Assembly (NCBI RefSeq): GCF_050624435.1
Contig: NC_134539.1
Location: 118,837,525-118,901,524 of the forward strand
Direction of reading: 5' to 3'
From: Tenrec ecaudatus
Lineage: Eukaryota; Chordata; Mammalia; Afrosoricida; Tenrecidae
DNA: 64,000 nucleotides
Shown: positions 22,740 to 64,000 of the stretch, in pieces
How the letters are laid out: each line of letters begins with the position of its first letter
Numbering within the stretch: the first letter of the stretch is position 1
Notes under the pieces: model-generated
What the model was told of the DNA's origin: nothing
Seen by the model: the letters and a program-made list of their open reading frames with translations, nothing else
Databases searched by the model: none
Position numbers and translations under genes: made by a program

Positions 22740-23604
22740 CACTCCAGACCTACTGAGCCATTTAATACGAAGTACCACTGCCCAAGAGGAAGATGATGCT
22801 GCCAGGTTCCCCAAGGATCAACTATTCTTCCCTTCCCAGTTTGCCTGACCCACCTCCCCCTGGCACTTCTCCCTACACCTCTTCAAAGAGAGCTTCACCT
22901 CTGTGCCCCTCCCTGCGCTGGGGCTAGGCTCAGATCCTCAGGACCTCCTTCCCCCTCTCCCCCCCATCTCCCTAAGAGTGGATAAGAGTGGTGAAGAACT
23001 CAGCCAGGACCTGGGCAGGTTGCCTGCTCAGGGGGCGTGGCTGAAAGCTGCCTGGGTCACTCAGTCCTCTTGCTCTGAGAGAGGGCAGAAGCTGACCAAG
23101 CAGTCATTTTCCTGCCCAGAACCCCTTTCATCAGGCAGGAGTCTGGACAAGCCCCTGTTGGCCTCAGTTTCTCTCTTCATAATATGAGGAGCAGCGAGCT
23201 CCGTTTCTGACCCTTCTTCCTCCCTAGCAAGTGCGCAGAACACAAAGCAGATGCTGTCAGAGGGAACCGTGGGCCTCAGAGAGAGGCGCTCATGGGATGG
23301 CCAACTGGAAAAAGCCGCAATCATACGAAGAAGAAGAAGCACCAGGACATGAAATTTGCTTAGGTGAGCAGGAGGCTTTCCTGAGGACGGCGGAGCCATT
23401 CGCTGCGATGGGTCGTGTGCATTCTTCCTGGACTGCAGTCTCTGTGCTCTTTCGCTGTGGTTCAATTTCAGAAGCTCTGACTTTCCAGCAATTGGAAAAG
23501 AAGCTTCTCTTTCCCAGCACGCATGTGCGCGCACGTCTCACCTATACGGGTCCTTTTCCCAAGTGCACCTACCTACCTGCCTTCCTCTTCTTCTTTTTAA
23601 AATT
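22740..23604. other. No recognised feature
   Basis: Intergenic. A weak MIR-like GCCTCAGTTTCTC occurs near 23,161. No gene seen. Confidence 0.35.
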
Positions 23605-23745
23605 AATTAATTTATTTTAAATCATTTTATTGGGGGCTCGTACAACCCTTATCACGATCCATGCATACACCCATTGGGTCCAGCACATTTGTGCATTTGT
23701 TGTCCTCATCCTTCTCAGGACATTTGCTTTCTGCTTGAGCCCTCT
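23605..23745 (-). mobile_element. L1 (type B) 3' end
   Basis: ATTTTATTGGGGGCTCGTACAACC and TTTGCTTTCTGCTTGAGCCC mark a 5'-truncated minus-strand copy. Confidence 0.8.
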
Positions 23746-24834
23746 ACCTGCCTTCTGTACACGTCAGGGACTGGAAGAGGCAAGCCATTTGCAACAAAAA
23801 TGGACGTGAATTTGAACTCACTCATTCTGTGGGCTCCCCTGGCAAGCCACCTAACCTCTCTGCGTTTCTGTCGGTTTAAAAGTGGAGGAACAACCATTCA
23901 TCCCCCTCCCTACCTATCCCACAGTCCATTCTACTCGGCCATTTGGCTAAAGAGAGTACTCTAGGCCAAGGATAACTCGTACATCCGATAAAGGCTGGCT
24001 GTTGGGTGCGCAGACACAGCCGGAGGCTGCGCACAAACGTTCACAAGCTCACATCCAGACGCCCTACCCTGGGACAATCACACCAGCACCTCCTTCTCCC
24101 TCAACGCTCTTCACAGTTTTGCAGGCCCCCTTCTGCTTTGTGTTTTTACTCACACCAAGACCCAAGGGACTCCCAAGGAGCACAATAAAAGCCTGGCCAA
24201 TCTGGCGCTGTGCCCCACTTCCCTTTCACATAAAGGCCGTCTAAACTGCCAGGCATCTGGCCCCAGGGGCGGCGGCAGGGCCAGGACCTGCTCAGCATCT
24301 GCTGCTTTGCTTAACAGGAAAGTGTCTGGTTCCTTTCCACCCCAAACAGGAAATGCCTGCCACTGTTGGGAGGAAGCCGACGACAGGGGGACCGGCTCTC
24401 CTGGCCACTGACAAGTAGCCTCCCCCTGTGGCAGAGCCTCAGAGAACTGGAGGCTTGCTCTCTAGGAAGGCTGGAGGGAGGAGGAGCTTGGCCCCTGGGA
24501 TGCCTGTGTGTGTGCTGGGGGAGGGTGGGGTGGGGATCTGGACACTGGCCACATGCTGTTTTGGGTACCTGACACAAATTGGGCCGTTAGGTCTCCAGAA
24601 CAAAATAATTGTCTTTAATGATCCGTTCTTTAAAATTCCTTTGACCTTTTTATTATCACAGAACCACTAGCAGCACTATTCCCACTCCCGAGGGACCCCT
24701 CCCTCCTGTCCCTTCTCTCCTGCCTCTGGGGCTTTCCCCCTGCTCCAATGCTGCCCTGAGGTTCCCGAAGGCCTGCACTTCCCTACTGTGGTCATTCACC
24801 CACGGGACTGTCTGTGGTTGGGCTGAAAGTTGAG
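23746..24834. other. No recognised feature
   Basis: Intergenic, moderately GC-rich around 24,240-24,560. No gene or known repeat recognised. Confidence 0.35.
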
Positions 24835-25262
24835 CCATGGTGGTGAGTTCAGTTCCGGGGGTGTCTCGGGACCAGTTTCAGGGGTCCCACCTGTCTCTGT
24901 CACACCGGAAACCTGGTATTTTTTATGACTTTGCGTTTCATTCCACTCTACCCATAACCACTACTGTGAGTCCTTTCAGAATGGTTCGCAGAGGTCGGCA
25001 GGCACCATCTAGTTCTTTCGGTCTCAGGGTGTGGGGCTGGGGTTCTGGTGGTCCATTCATCCTTTGGACTCATTGTTTCCTTACATCTTTGTTTTGCTTT
25101 TTGACTCTGCTCCATACAGGGAGAGACTGACAGCTGGAAACTGTACTTCAGATGGCCACTCACGAGCTTTTAGGACCCAGTTGCTACTAACTAGAGTAGG
25201 ATGTGGACCATTGTCTTTGGCGGCCATGCTATGCCAGTCAGCCTTGGCGTCCCCTGAGACTG
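24835..25262 (-). mobile_element. L1-like 3' region fragment
   Basis: TGCTCCATACAGGGAGAGACTG, GATGGCCACTCACGAGCTTTTAGGACCC and GTTGCTACTAACTAGAGTAGG resemble a known mammalian L1 3' UTR arrangement. Family-level call only; orientation is inferred. Confidence 0.45.
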
Positions 25263-25266
25263 CCTA

Positions 25267-25473
25267 GAGCAGTGGTTCTCCACCTGTGGGTCGCGACCCC
25301 TTGCGGGGGTGGGGGTGGGTTTGAACGACCCTTTCACAGGGGTCCCCCGATTCCTAACAGTAGCAAAATGACAGTGATGAAGTAGCAACGAAAATAATTT
25401 TATGGTTGGGGGGTCACCACCACATGAGGAACTGTATGAAAGGGTCGCAGCATGAGGAAGGGTGAGAACCACT
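25267..25473 (+). mobile_element. SPIN hAT transposon (non-autonomous), copy 3
   Basis: Full-length: CAGTGGTTCTCCACCTG at the left, GGGTGAGAACCACTG at the right, with GTCGCGACCCC, ACGACCCTTTCACAGGGGTC and GGGTCACCACCACATGAGG inside. Flanks GCCTAGAG and CGCTAGAG agree at 6 of 8 positions and share the CTAGA core of the family's target preference. This is the best copy for dating. Confidence 0.92.
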
Positions 25474-25589
25474 GCGCTAGAGAGACAAGGCATCCCCTCA
25501 ATTGATTTATTGCTTTTGTTCACTATAAGGAGGGTTTGCTTTCATTTTTTCTTTTTTGTAAATTTTTTATTTTTCTGTTTTTGTTTTTT

Positions 25590-25680
25590 TTTTTAGTGCC
25601 CACTATTTCAAGCTCTATACTGGGTACTGGGGATTCAGAAGATGAATTATGTAACCCAACTTGCAGTCGGTTTTTAGTCT
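25590..25680 (+). repeat. L2/MIR-like remnant
   Basis: CAAGCTCTATACTGGGTACTGGGGATTCAGAAG resembles an L2 3' block. Confidence 0.45.
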
Positions 25681-25814
25681 GGGCTGAGCAATGACCTCAC
25701 CCAGCTGTTACTTTTGCCCTAAGGTCTCGTCTCCAGACAGCAGTCAGAGTAACTTGGTAAAACAAGTTGGATCATGTAAGGCCTCTGCTCAAATGGCTCC
25801 CTCGAATAATTACC

Positions 25815-26010
25815 AAAAAAGAACCCCGGTGATGCAGTGATTAAGAGCTTAGCTGCTAAGTGAAAGGTCAGCAGTTTGAACCTACAGCCACTTGATAAAA
25901 ATGATAGCGTTCATAAAGACTATGGCACAGGGAATCCTATGGGGGCAGTGGTATTCTGTCCTATAGGGTCATGATGAGTTAGAGTCAACTTGGGTACACA
26001 ACAATAACAA
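25815..26010 (+). repeat. AfroSINE
   Basis: AACCCCGGTGATGCAGTGATTA head, AAAGGTCAGCAGTTTGAACC B box, CTATAGGGTCATGATGAGTTAG body, (CAACAA)n-like end; a fragment of a longer SINE variant follows to about 26,100. Confidence 0.85.
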
Positions 26011-26328
26011 CAGCAATCCACCTGGAGTCTGTCCACCCAGAGACAACTCGGAAGAAAGGCCTGGCAATCTACTTGAAAAATCAGCCATTGAAAAATCCAT
26101 TGGGGCTGGGGCAGGGGCGGGGAGAGGACTGATGAGTACTTTGAACTGTTGAATGCAGAGTTGACGGTCTGAAAGGTAACACGCTCTCACACACACACCT
26201 AATTGACAATGAAACATTCATTTAAAAAATACATAGAAAATAGAAGTATTATTCTAAGACAAATATGCAAACTCTGAAAGCAATCCAAATGTCTATGAAT
26301 AGAAATAAACAGATTGTCGTATGCTCAT

Positions 26329-26947
26329 TGAGATAGTTAGGCTTAATGTGACAACTAGGCTTTCGTAGGAACACGTGGGTAGAGTTTAATTAGGTCGAAG
26401 CTTGATTGGAGGATGACCAAGATAAATATTTTGGTAATCTGGCATCCTCCCTGGTGATCAGACCAGTTTGCTGTTGCTGGAGCTAGTTCTTTGCCTCAAC
26501 CGTGTGCTGCACTACTTGTGGGCAGAGCCAACACACGGATCATGTCATTAGAGCTTGCGGCTCCTTCGGGACCTGCTCTGCGCTGTTTATTCATTTCTTG
26601 AGTTCGATATCCCGTGGGGCCTGCTTCCCTAAGCGCTCAGTGATACTGTTGGTGTTCTACCCTGCTGTCTGATGACTGCAGGCAGACTCTGCCTGTCTTG
26701 CCCAAGGGAAGACTATGATTTCTGCTTCCTTGACCTTGGACTGGCAGTCCTCATGAGTTGAAGGACCTTCAGTGTATTAATTGTTCCACAAAAGTGAGTT
26801 GAACTGAGCCCTCTGTACTGTGGTGTGGACCAATTAGCTGTTACATTCCTTCTCGCTGCATAAATCTCTCTCTCTATATATATGTATAAATATAGTATAT
26901 ATAATCATAAGTGTCCTGGTTTTGTTTCTCTAGAGAACCCTAACACA
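26329..26947 (+). mobile_element. Solo LTR (ERVL/MaLR-like) with TSD
   Basis: Begins TGAGATAGTTAGG and ends CCCTAACACA, 619 bp, with perfect 5-bp duplication CTCAT at 26,324-26,328 and 26,948-26,952. (CT)n and (TA)n precede the GTTTTGTTTCTCTAGAGAACC terminus, which resembles the end of the other two LTRs. Confidence 0.82.
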
Positions 26948-26959
26948 CTCATAAAACAA

Positions 26960-27040
26960 ATATACGGAACACAATTCTATTCTGACACATACAGGGTCAC
27001 CATGAGTTGGCACTGACTTGAAGGCAACTGGTTGCAATGG
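26960..27040 (+). repeat. AfroSINE 3' fragment
   Basis: CAATTCTATTCTGACACATACAGGGTCACCATGAGTTGGCACTGACTTG. Confidence 0.65.
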
Positions 27041-27467
27041 TTTCACACAGAGTAAACTCACGGTCGTTACACTGTCTTTGAAGGTCCTTCTGTGCTGCAA
27101 GGGTTGTGAAGGGGAGAGAAGCAACCCAGAAATAAGAGCAAGAAGCCACAGACTGTAAGGACAAAGGCAGGACGGACATTATTGCAACCCAGGTGCCAAG
27201 GTTACCAGTGGAAGCTGGGACAGAGAGAAGGCAGCCACCAGCACCCCATCCTGTGGTTCCCTCTTCTCCCCTGCCAGAGGAAGAAAAGAACCCCAAGTGT
27301 CCTGAGAGCTATCCTGTTTCTCCTCTTCCTTGGGAGCAAGCAAGCTGAGGCTCTGATATGGGGCGGGAGCTGTTTGCAAGTGACCTAAATGACAGAGCTA
27401 CCCAGTCCTTGAATTAGCCATTCAACCAAGAAACTACCTGATACAGCAATCTCTGATACTGAAACAC
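27041..27467. other. No recognised feature
   Basis: Intergenic; nothing recognised. Confidence 0.35.
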
Positions 27468-27655
27468 AAGGACCCCTGGTGGCTAGTAGCTACATGTTGG
27501 GCTTGCTCAGCAGTTCGAAACTACCTGCTGCTCAGCAGCAGATAGACAGGGCTTTCTGCTCCTGCAAAGAATTAGTCTCTGAAACACACAGGCACAGTTC
27601 TACCCTGTCCTACAGGGTGGCTCTGAGTCAGTGTGGACTGGATGGCAGCGAGTTG
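27468..27655 (+). repeat. AfroSINE
   Basis: GGACCCCTGGTGGCTAGTAGC head, CTCAGCAGTTCGAAACTACC B box, CACAGTTCTACCCTGTCCTACAGGG body. Confidence 0.88.
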
Positions 27656-27914
27656 GAGTACGGAAACACGGACCAAGGGATCGGTTCCCCATATGAGAAA
27701 GCGCAGAGTAGGTCAGGGGTAAACAAACCCAGCACCAAGCGGTACATTCCACTAAAGCTGCTATGTAAGATGTACCTGCCGACTCCCTTACATGCACAGA
27801 CCGAGGCTAAGAGAGTGGGGCCCAGGGCGGAAGATGAGCTTGCATGAAGAATGACAGGAAGATTGCACTTTCATTCTTTGCAGGAAAGATGCGAAAGAGA
27901 TGGATCCCCATGGA

Positions 27915-28120
27915 CACACCTGAAAGGGGTCTTTGAGTGGTGCAAGCGCTCGCACCCTTGGCTGCGCACCCAAAAGGTGGAGCCCGCATATGAGGTGCCT
28001 CAAGAACGTTCTGGTGATCTGCTTCTGAAAAATCAGCCGTTGGCAACTCTACTGGGCGCAGTTCTGCTTGGAATCGACTCTATGAGCAACTGGCTTAAGA
28101 GCCTGGAAGGGGCCAATTTG
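27915..28120 (+). repeat. AfroSINE, long variant
   Basis: GAGTGGTGCAAGCGCTC, GGTGATCTGCTTCTGAAAAATCAGCC and GGAATCGACTCTATGAGCAAC are blocks of the longer elephant-type SINE. Confidence 0.7.
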
Positions 28121-28214
28121 TGAGACAGATGTGGAACAGAAGGACCCTTGGAAAGAAGCCCCAGAGCAGTGCAGCCCTGGCAGGATTGTCCTTTTAGTTT
28201 GTGAAACCACAAGA

Positions 28215-28430
28215 CATGGATGTGAAGTCTGCTTCTGTCTCTACTTGGCTATGTGTACTTGGTAAAGAATGTAATTTCTTTGGCCCTTGGTGTTCTCCTC
28301 TATAATAAAATGTAGACAACATCAGTACCTCTTTCACATTGCTTCTTGGCCTTTTGGCTAAGATCAAGTGTAGTACCTCTTTCACAGGACTGTCCAGAAG
28401 ATTAAGGGAGGTGACAGATAGAGAGAATAG
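28215..28430 (+). repeat. MIR split by a U2 fragment
   Basis: GGCTATGTGTACTTGGTAAAGAATGTAATTTC with GTTCTCCTCTATAATAAAATG is MIR-like, resuming after the U2 insert as GAAGATTAAGGGAGGTGAC. Confidence 0.6.
28338..28371 (+). pseudogene. RNU2 (pseudogene): U2 snRNA 5'-fragment retropseudogene
   Basis: ATTGCTTCTTGGCCTTTTGG followed by CTAAGATCAAGTGT matches U2 nucleotides 1-34 apart from two C-to-T changes at former CpG sites. It breaks off at the branchpoint-recognition GTAGTA. A perfect 14-bp duplication AGTACCTCTTTCAC flanks it (28,324-28,337 and 28,372-28,385), so it arrived by target-primed insertion as a truncated piece. Not functional. Confidence 0.88.
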
Positions 28431-28439
28431 ATGTCACTA

Positions 28440-28935
28440 CCTTGATTAGAGCCTCAGAAATGCCCCCTTGTTTTTCATGTAAGTTCTAAACTCTGCAGAC
28501 GGGCAAATAAGGCTTTTTAGGCTCTTGTTTCTGCTGACTTCTTTCATTCCATTTTTCATCATTCCCCACCCTCCCAACTTCACAGAGGGAAGCACTTACA
28601 GAACTTTCCTCTGTGACCTGAGCATACCATTCTAGACATACACCCTCTGGCTAATTCCTGCTTTTCCCTCCAAAGCACAGTTCAGCATGCAAACTCTTGC
28701 CAGAAGCTTTCCTTAACCCATCCCTGCCCACCTTTCCTGTGGGTGAGGTGCCCTTCCTCTGTGTTCCAGGTGTCCAGGGAATCTAATCATATGCATATAC
28801 ATTTGGCAGTTGATTTGAATCACAGGTTTGTTCTGACACATGGCAGTTCCTGTGGGGAAGGGGCTAGGCGTCCTATTGCACTTCCAGCTCCTCACACACA
28901 GACTTCAGGAGACGGCAGTTGAATGAATGAATGAA
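28440..28935 (+). repeat. L2-like LINE remnant and (TGAA)n
   Basis: CTTTCATTCCATTTTTCATC, CCAGAAGCTTTCCTTAACCC and GCACTTCCAGCTCCTCACA are L2 3'-end blocks, closing in TGAATGAATGAATGAATG. Confidence 0.6.
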
Positions 28936-29129
28936 TGAATGGATGGAGGTAAAAACTTGTATTTTTTTAAGGAGGTACAAACTTAAGAAGATGATGATAA
29001 GCCACACTTTCCATACCTCCTTTAAAAACTATATAACTAAAAAAACTATATAACTCTGTTGTCTTAAAAGATCCATGGACCTTCCTTTCTAACCCAATAT
29101 TCTCCTGGGTTGCCTTCCTCTGTGTACCA

Positions 29130-29325
29130 GATCAAATTCACTGCCATGGAGCCGTGGCCGACTCATGACTCACAGTGACCTTATGGGACAGGGTAGAACT
29201 GCCCCTGTGAGTTTGCTGTGTAATTCCTTATGGGAGTAGAATGCAAGGAGTAGCTGACGGCTTTGAACTGCTAACCTTGTGGTTAGCAGCCCAGTGCATA
29301 ACCACTACCCCACCAAGGCTCCTTC
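29130..29325 (-). repeat. AfroSINE
   Basis: TTCACTGCCATGGAGCCGTGG 3' end, GGCTTTGAACTGCTAACC B box, CCACCAAGGCTCC head. Confidence 0.88.
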
Positions 29326-30139
29326 CTCTGTATAAGGATATACTAAAAGGTTAAATGTTTTTTTAGTCCTGAAAGAATTTCTATTCCTTTAACCTTGTTT
29401 GGTTCTAAACAGTTTTAACTGTTAGGGGGCTCTGTGACCTTCTGACCTAAAGCTGAGGTCATAGTAACTGCTGGGATAACCAGACAAGGTGACCCCATGA
29501 TTTTTGATGACCTGAAGATATCAATTAGGAACTCCCCCCCCCACCTCCCCCTAACTGGTTCCTCCTCTTATCCCTGTGAATGGGACCACCATCTCTCAGG
29601 TGTGTACGTGGGAAACCCAGAAGTCACTCCAGAGTCTGCTCTCTTCCCTACCTCCTTCCACCATAAGTGGTCACAGTCTGCAGACTGAGTATACCTGGGA
29701 TCTCTACTTATGTCCATCTCCGTGACTCCTATGGAGGCCTGTCTCGGCCACTGCAGACTTTCTCCAGTACTAGTACTTGGCCATTTTTGGGGTGTCTCTG
29801 CTTTTTACCACGATGCATTTGTCCTACTGCAGCCTGGAAATGCAAATCTCGCGTGTCTTTCAAAATTCTCTGGGGGAGTACCCTCACAACAAACTCAGAT
29901 GTACTTCATACAGCCTCACCTTTATCTCCCTACTTTTCTGGCTTCAGCTCCAACCACCATTGCCACCTACCAGACAAACTCTCACTTATCGGATCTACAG
30001 GAGTCTGGAAAGCACTGCCTCAACTACTGCCTTGTACGGCTTCTGCTCACGACCTAGGGTTTGGCTCAGATGTCACAGAACACTCTTCAGAAAATGTTCA
30101 CAGCCTCATCTCATAATCTAGACTTTAGATTCTAGAGTT
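29326..30139. other. No recognised feature
   Basis: Intergenic. Overlapping plus-strand open frames at 29,667-30,121 show no conserved protein features. Confidence 0.35.
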
Positions 30140-30312
30140 TAGTCAGAATCGACTCGGTGGCAGTAAGTTTTGAGGTGGAAGAAAGGCCTGGTGATCTGCT
30201 TCCATAAACATCACAGCCAAGAAAACCCTATGGCCAAATTTTACTCTGTAACACATACGGCCGCCGCGCATCGAAATCAACTCCACTGCAGTGGGCTCGG
30301 TTCAGTTGGTGG
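30140..30312 (+). repeat. AfroSINE, long variant fragment
   Basis: CAGAATCGACTCGGTGGCAG, GGTGATCTGCTTCCATAAAC and GCATCGAAATCAACTCC. Confidence 0.7.
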
Positions 30313-30349
30313 CAGACGGTACAGCACACAGGCAATGGTTTCAGGCTCG

Positions 30350-30475
30350 CACGGTTTGCATCTACCCTGGCCATTCACTAGCTGGGTGACCCAGGGCAAG
30401 TGCGTCTGCTTTCTTTAACGTGGAGTAACATTTCATCAGTCTATTGTGAGAATTAAGTGAGATGATGTAAGGCGC
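30350..30475 (+). repeat. MIR
   Basis: TTCACTAGCTGGGTGACCCAGGGCAAGTGC and GAGAATTAAGTGAGATGATG are the MIR core. Confidence 0.75.
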
Positions 30476-30879
30476 CCGACAGCGTTAACTATTATTCTAG
30501 CATATTCCAGCGCTGACAACGAGAGCTGGCCGCACGCAGCCCTTGGGTATTGTGTCTGCTTTTCGTTTTAATGCAGACTCTTGTCCCAGCATCACCTTGT
30601 AATCCTTGTTTCCTCCTTGTAACGAATCGGGAGACGCGAGGGTACCCAAGCGCGTCACGACTCTCAGTCCCAGACCTCGTCGCCTCCTACCGCCCCCAGG
30701 TGGCTTTGCCAAGCTCTCTGCAGCGAAAGCGGAGGGAACTAGGGCACACCATTCAAGCACTGGGGGGGGGGGAGAAAGGTCTTTCCTAAGCACTGTCCCG
30801 CTTTTATAAGGTCCCTTCTTTGTCGCTTTCTAACTTCCAACTCGATCAAACTCAATGAAGTGAGGGCGAGGATGTGGCA

Positions 30880-31221
30880 AGGAAGGCAGCGCGAGGAGGC
30901 TCGGATTCCTCCCCCGCTCGAGTAGCCGCATTGGTACGCTCTCTTCTCAATTCCCTCTCAATAATGGTACGGCTCGCGGAGGGGCGAATCGAGAAGGGGT
31001 AGGAGTCCTCCGCGTTCGGAGGTGGATGCGAGCAGAGCCGTCCACCCCTGCTACCTCGGCGCGGTGGTACCGCCCACTGCCCTCCTATTGGCTGCCGAGG
31101 CCCCGCAGCCGGGCTCCGCCCGCCGCGCCGCCCTCAGTACCGCTCCGGCCGCCGCGCCGCCTGGCTCTCGTATTCCTTGTTCTCGGCGGGCTCCGTGAGC
31201 TTCGCGCCGCGGCCGTTAGTC
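30880..31221 (+). promoter_or_regulatory. TAF15: TAF15 promoter and 5' UTR
   Basis: CpG-rich, TATA-less sequence immediately before the start codon. An inverted CCAAT box (ATTGG) lies at 31,087-31,091 and a GC box (CTCCGCCCGCC) at 31,114-31,124, about 100 nt before the ATG, which suggests transcription starts near 31,140. The exact start is not visible. Confidence 0.75.
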
Positions 31222-62821
<31,600 letters not shown>

Positions 62822-63110
62822 TGACTGTTTTGAATGTCCCTTTGTCTCTGACATCCATAGTGAAACTGCCAGAGTTTTGCCTGCTGCTTTCCTCGTGGCC
62901 TCTTCTTGGGTAGTAAAATTAAGTGACACTTGGATTTTTATTTGGGCGGGAGGGTTGGGGCGGTTTTTCTTTTAGAAATGTCCGTTGGAATTTCCTCTTA
63001 GTTTTAAATCTTTTCCTTCCCACTCCTTGAAAAGCTGAGTGCGTTGTAAAATATTGCCAAAATGGAAAGTGTTTTGTAATACTGCAATAAAGGCTGCTTG
63101 TTTTTGTGGA
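62822..63110 (+). other. TAF15: TAF15 3' UTR
   Basis: Sequence from the stop codon to just past the poly(A) signal. It is repeat-free. The end is approximate, set about 20 nt after AATAAA. Confidence 0.8.
63086..63091 (+). terminator. TAF15: TAF15 poly(A) signal AATAAA
   Basis: Canonical AATAAA 265 nt after the stop codon, followed within 30 nt by a TTGTTTTTGTGG T/GT-rich element as expected for cleavage-factor binding. Confidence 0.85.
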
Positions 63111-64000
63111 CTTCCTAGCTACACATGAGTGCATTGTTCTGTCATACTCGGGACTCGGATAGTACAAGCCCTAACCCTGATGAATTAGGAAATGAGCCCA
63201 GTAATGTGCCAATCCAGTACATGGAACTGTTACTCTTGGCGTTGTTTATTGAGCTCCTACTATGTTTAGATTATTCTGAAGAATTACTGCAAATCAGAAT
63301 CACTTGTTTGCTAACTGATGCAGTCCTGGGCGTCACCTCAGGTGTGTGGAGTCAGAATCCTCGTGGGAGGTGGAGAGGGAGGGCTGATGAGACCTGTTAT
63401 TTATGGCAAGCTGGCCAGGGGATTACAACACAGTCAGTTTAGTACTGGTTTACTTTGAGAGCCATTTATTCAGGTCACTGTCCTAGATGCTGAGAGAATG
63501 AAGGTCTAAGGGCTAGATAGGAAAGGTAAGGATTCCACAAGCCAGGGTTAAGGTAGCATTGTACTTCGTGTCATTAAAAAACTACATAACCTTTTCTTGT
63601 GAGTAAGGCACAAGACCAGATGCTGGTACATTACTGATAAAGTAAATAGATAATAAAATCGTTTGATACATGCTCCAATAAGGAGAAGTATAAGGTGCTT
63701 TGAGAGCACTTTCTCTGGTCACTTTGGGATCACTGAGTCTTGAGGGAAGACTAGGTAAGAATTCGCCAAACAAAGGGGGCTGGGCTAAGGAAATGCTGCT
63801 TGCAGCAGGAAAGGAATGACCTGACTAGATCAGGAGTGGGGAGCGGGCTCTGCACGGTTGGAAGACTGCATAGAGGTCAGTTACTGGAAAGGATTCAGAG
63901 GTTTGCATGTAAAAGAAATGGAGAAGTGAGCAGTCATATATGGTCTTATTTTTACCCTCCCTCCGAACTCAGTAAACCAGTTGTCATGGAGTTAGTTAAT
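63111..64000. other. Downstream flank of TAF15
   Basis: No gene seen. ATTGAGCTCCTACTATGTTTA near 63,248 is an L2/MIR remnant. The next gene is beyond the window. Confidence 0.5.

Noticed and set aside
29667-30121. Overlapping 110-150 codon frames
   Set aside because: Three frames open over the same segment, none with motif, splice signal or homology; chance frames.

Overview
The window is nuclear DNA from a placental mammal, almost certainly an afrotherian and most likely a tenrec-like lineage. Two repeat types support this. The tRNA-derived SINEs here have the AfroSINE layout (gene-like A/B box head, then a body reading roughly 'GGGAGAAAGA ... CAGTTCTACCCTGTCC ... GGGTC.CTATGAGTCGGAAT.GACT'), which is restricted to Afrotheria. 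Three short palindrome-ended elements match the SPIN hAT transposon family, which published work describes in tenrec among afrotherians. RTE (BovB-like) LINEs and a characteristic L1 3' end ending in '...GAGCCCCCAATAAAA' are also abundant. The species call is inference; the clade call is well supported.

Layout. (1) 1-12,883: repeat-rich DNA that should be intron 1 of MMP28 on the minus strand, with no coding exon that I can recognise. (2) 12,440-13,600: a GC/CpG-rich island holding the first coding exon of MMP28 (minus strand, 12,884-12,997), which encodes the signal peptide and the first residues of the propeptide. (3) 13,600-30,600: an intergenic spacer packed with transposon debris: RTE pieces, an almost 2 kb L1 3' region with intact target-site duplications, LTRs, SPIN, and a U2 snRNA fragment. 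(4) 30,640-32,160: the CpG-island promoter of TAF15. (5) 31,140 to about 63,110: the complete TAF15 gene on the plus strand, with 16 coding exons and a poly(A) signal at 63,086. (6) 63,110-64,000: downstream flank.

TAF15 can be assembled exon by exon. All 15 introns have GT...AG ends and the reading frame is continuous from ATG at 31,222 to TGA at 62,821 (1,773 nt, 590 residues). Domain order is the standard FET-family one: SYGQ-rich low-complexity domain, RGG, RRM, RGG, RanBP2-type zinc finger, a long RGG tract of 19 YGGDR-type repeats, and a C-terminal PY nuclear localisation signal. MMP28 and TAF15 are head-to-head about 18 kb apart, the same neighbour relationship known from human 17q12. 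They are functionally unrelated (secreted metalloprotease and nuclear RNA-binding protein).

I found no undescribed gene system. The most informative non-genic content is the transposon record: horizontally transferred families (SPIN, RTE/BovB), nested insertions with readable target-site duplications, and a 5' fragment of U2 snRNA bounded by a perfect 14-bp duplication.
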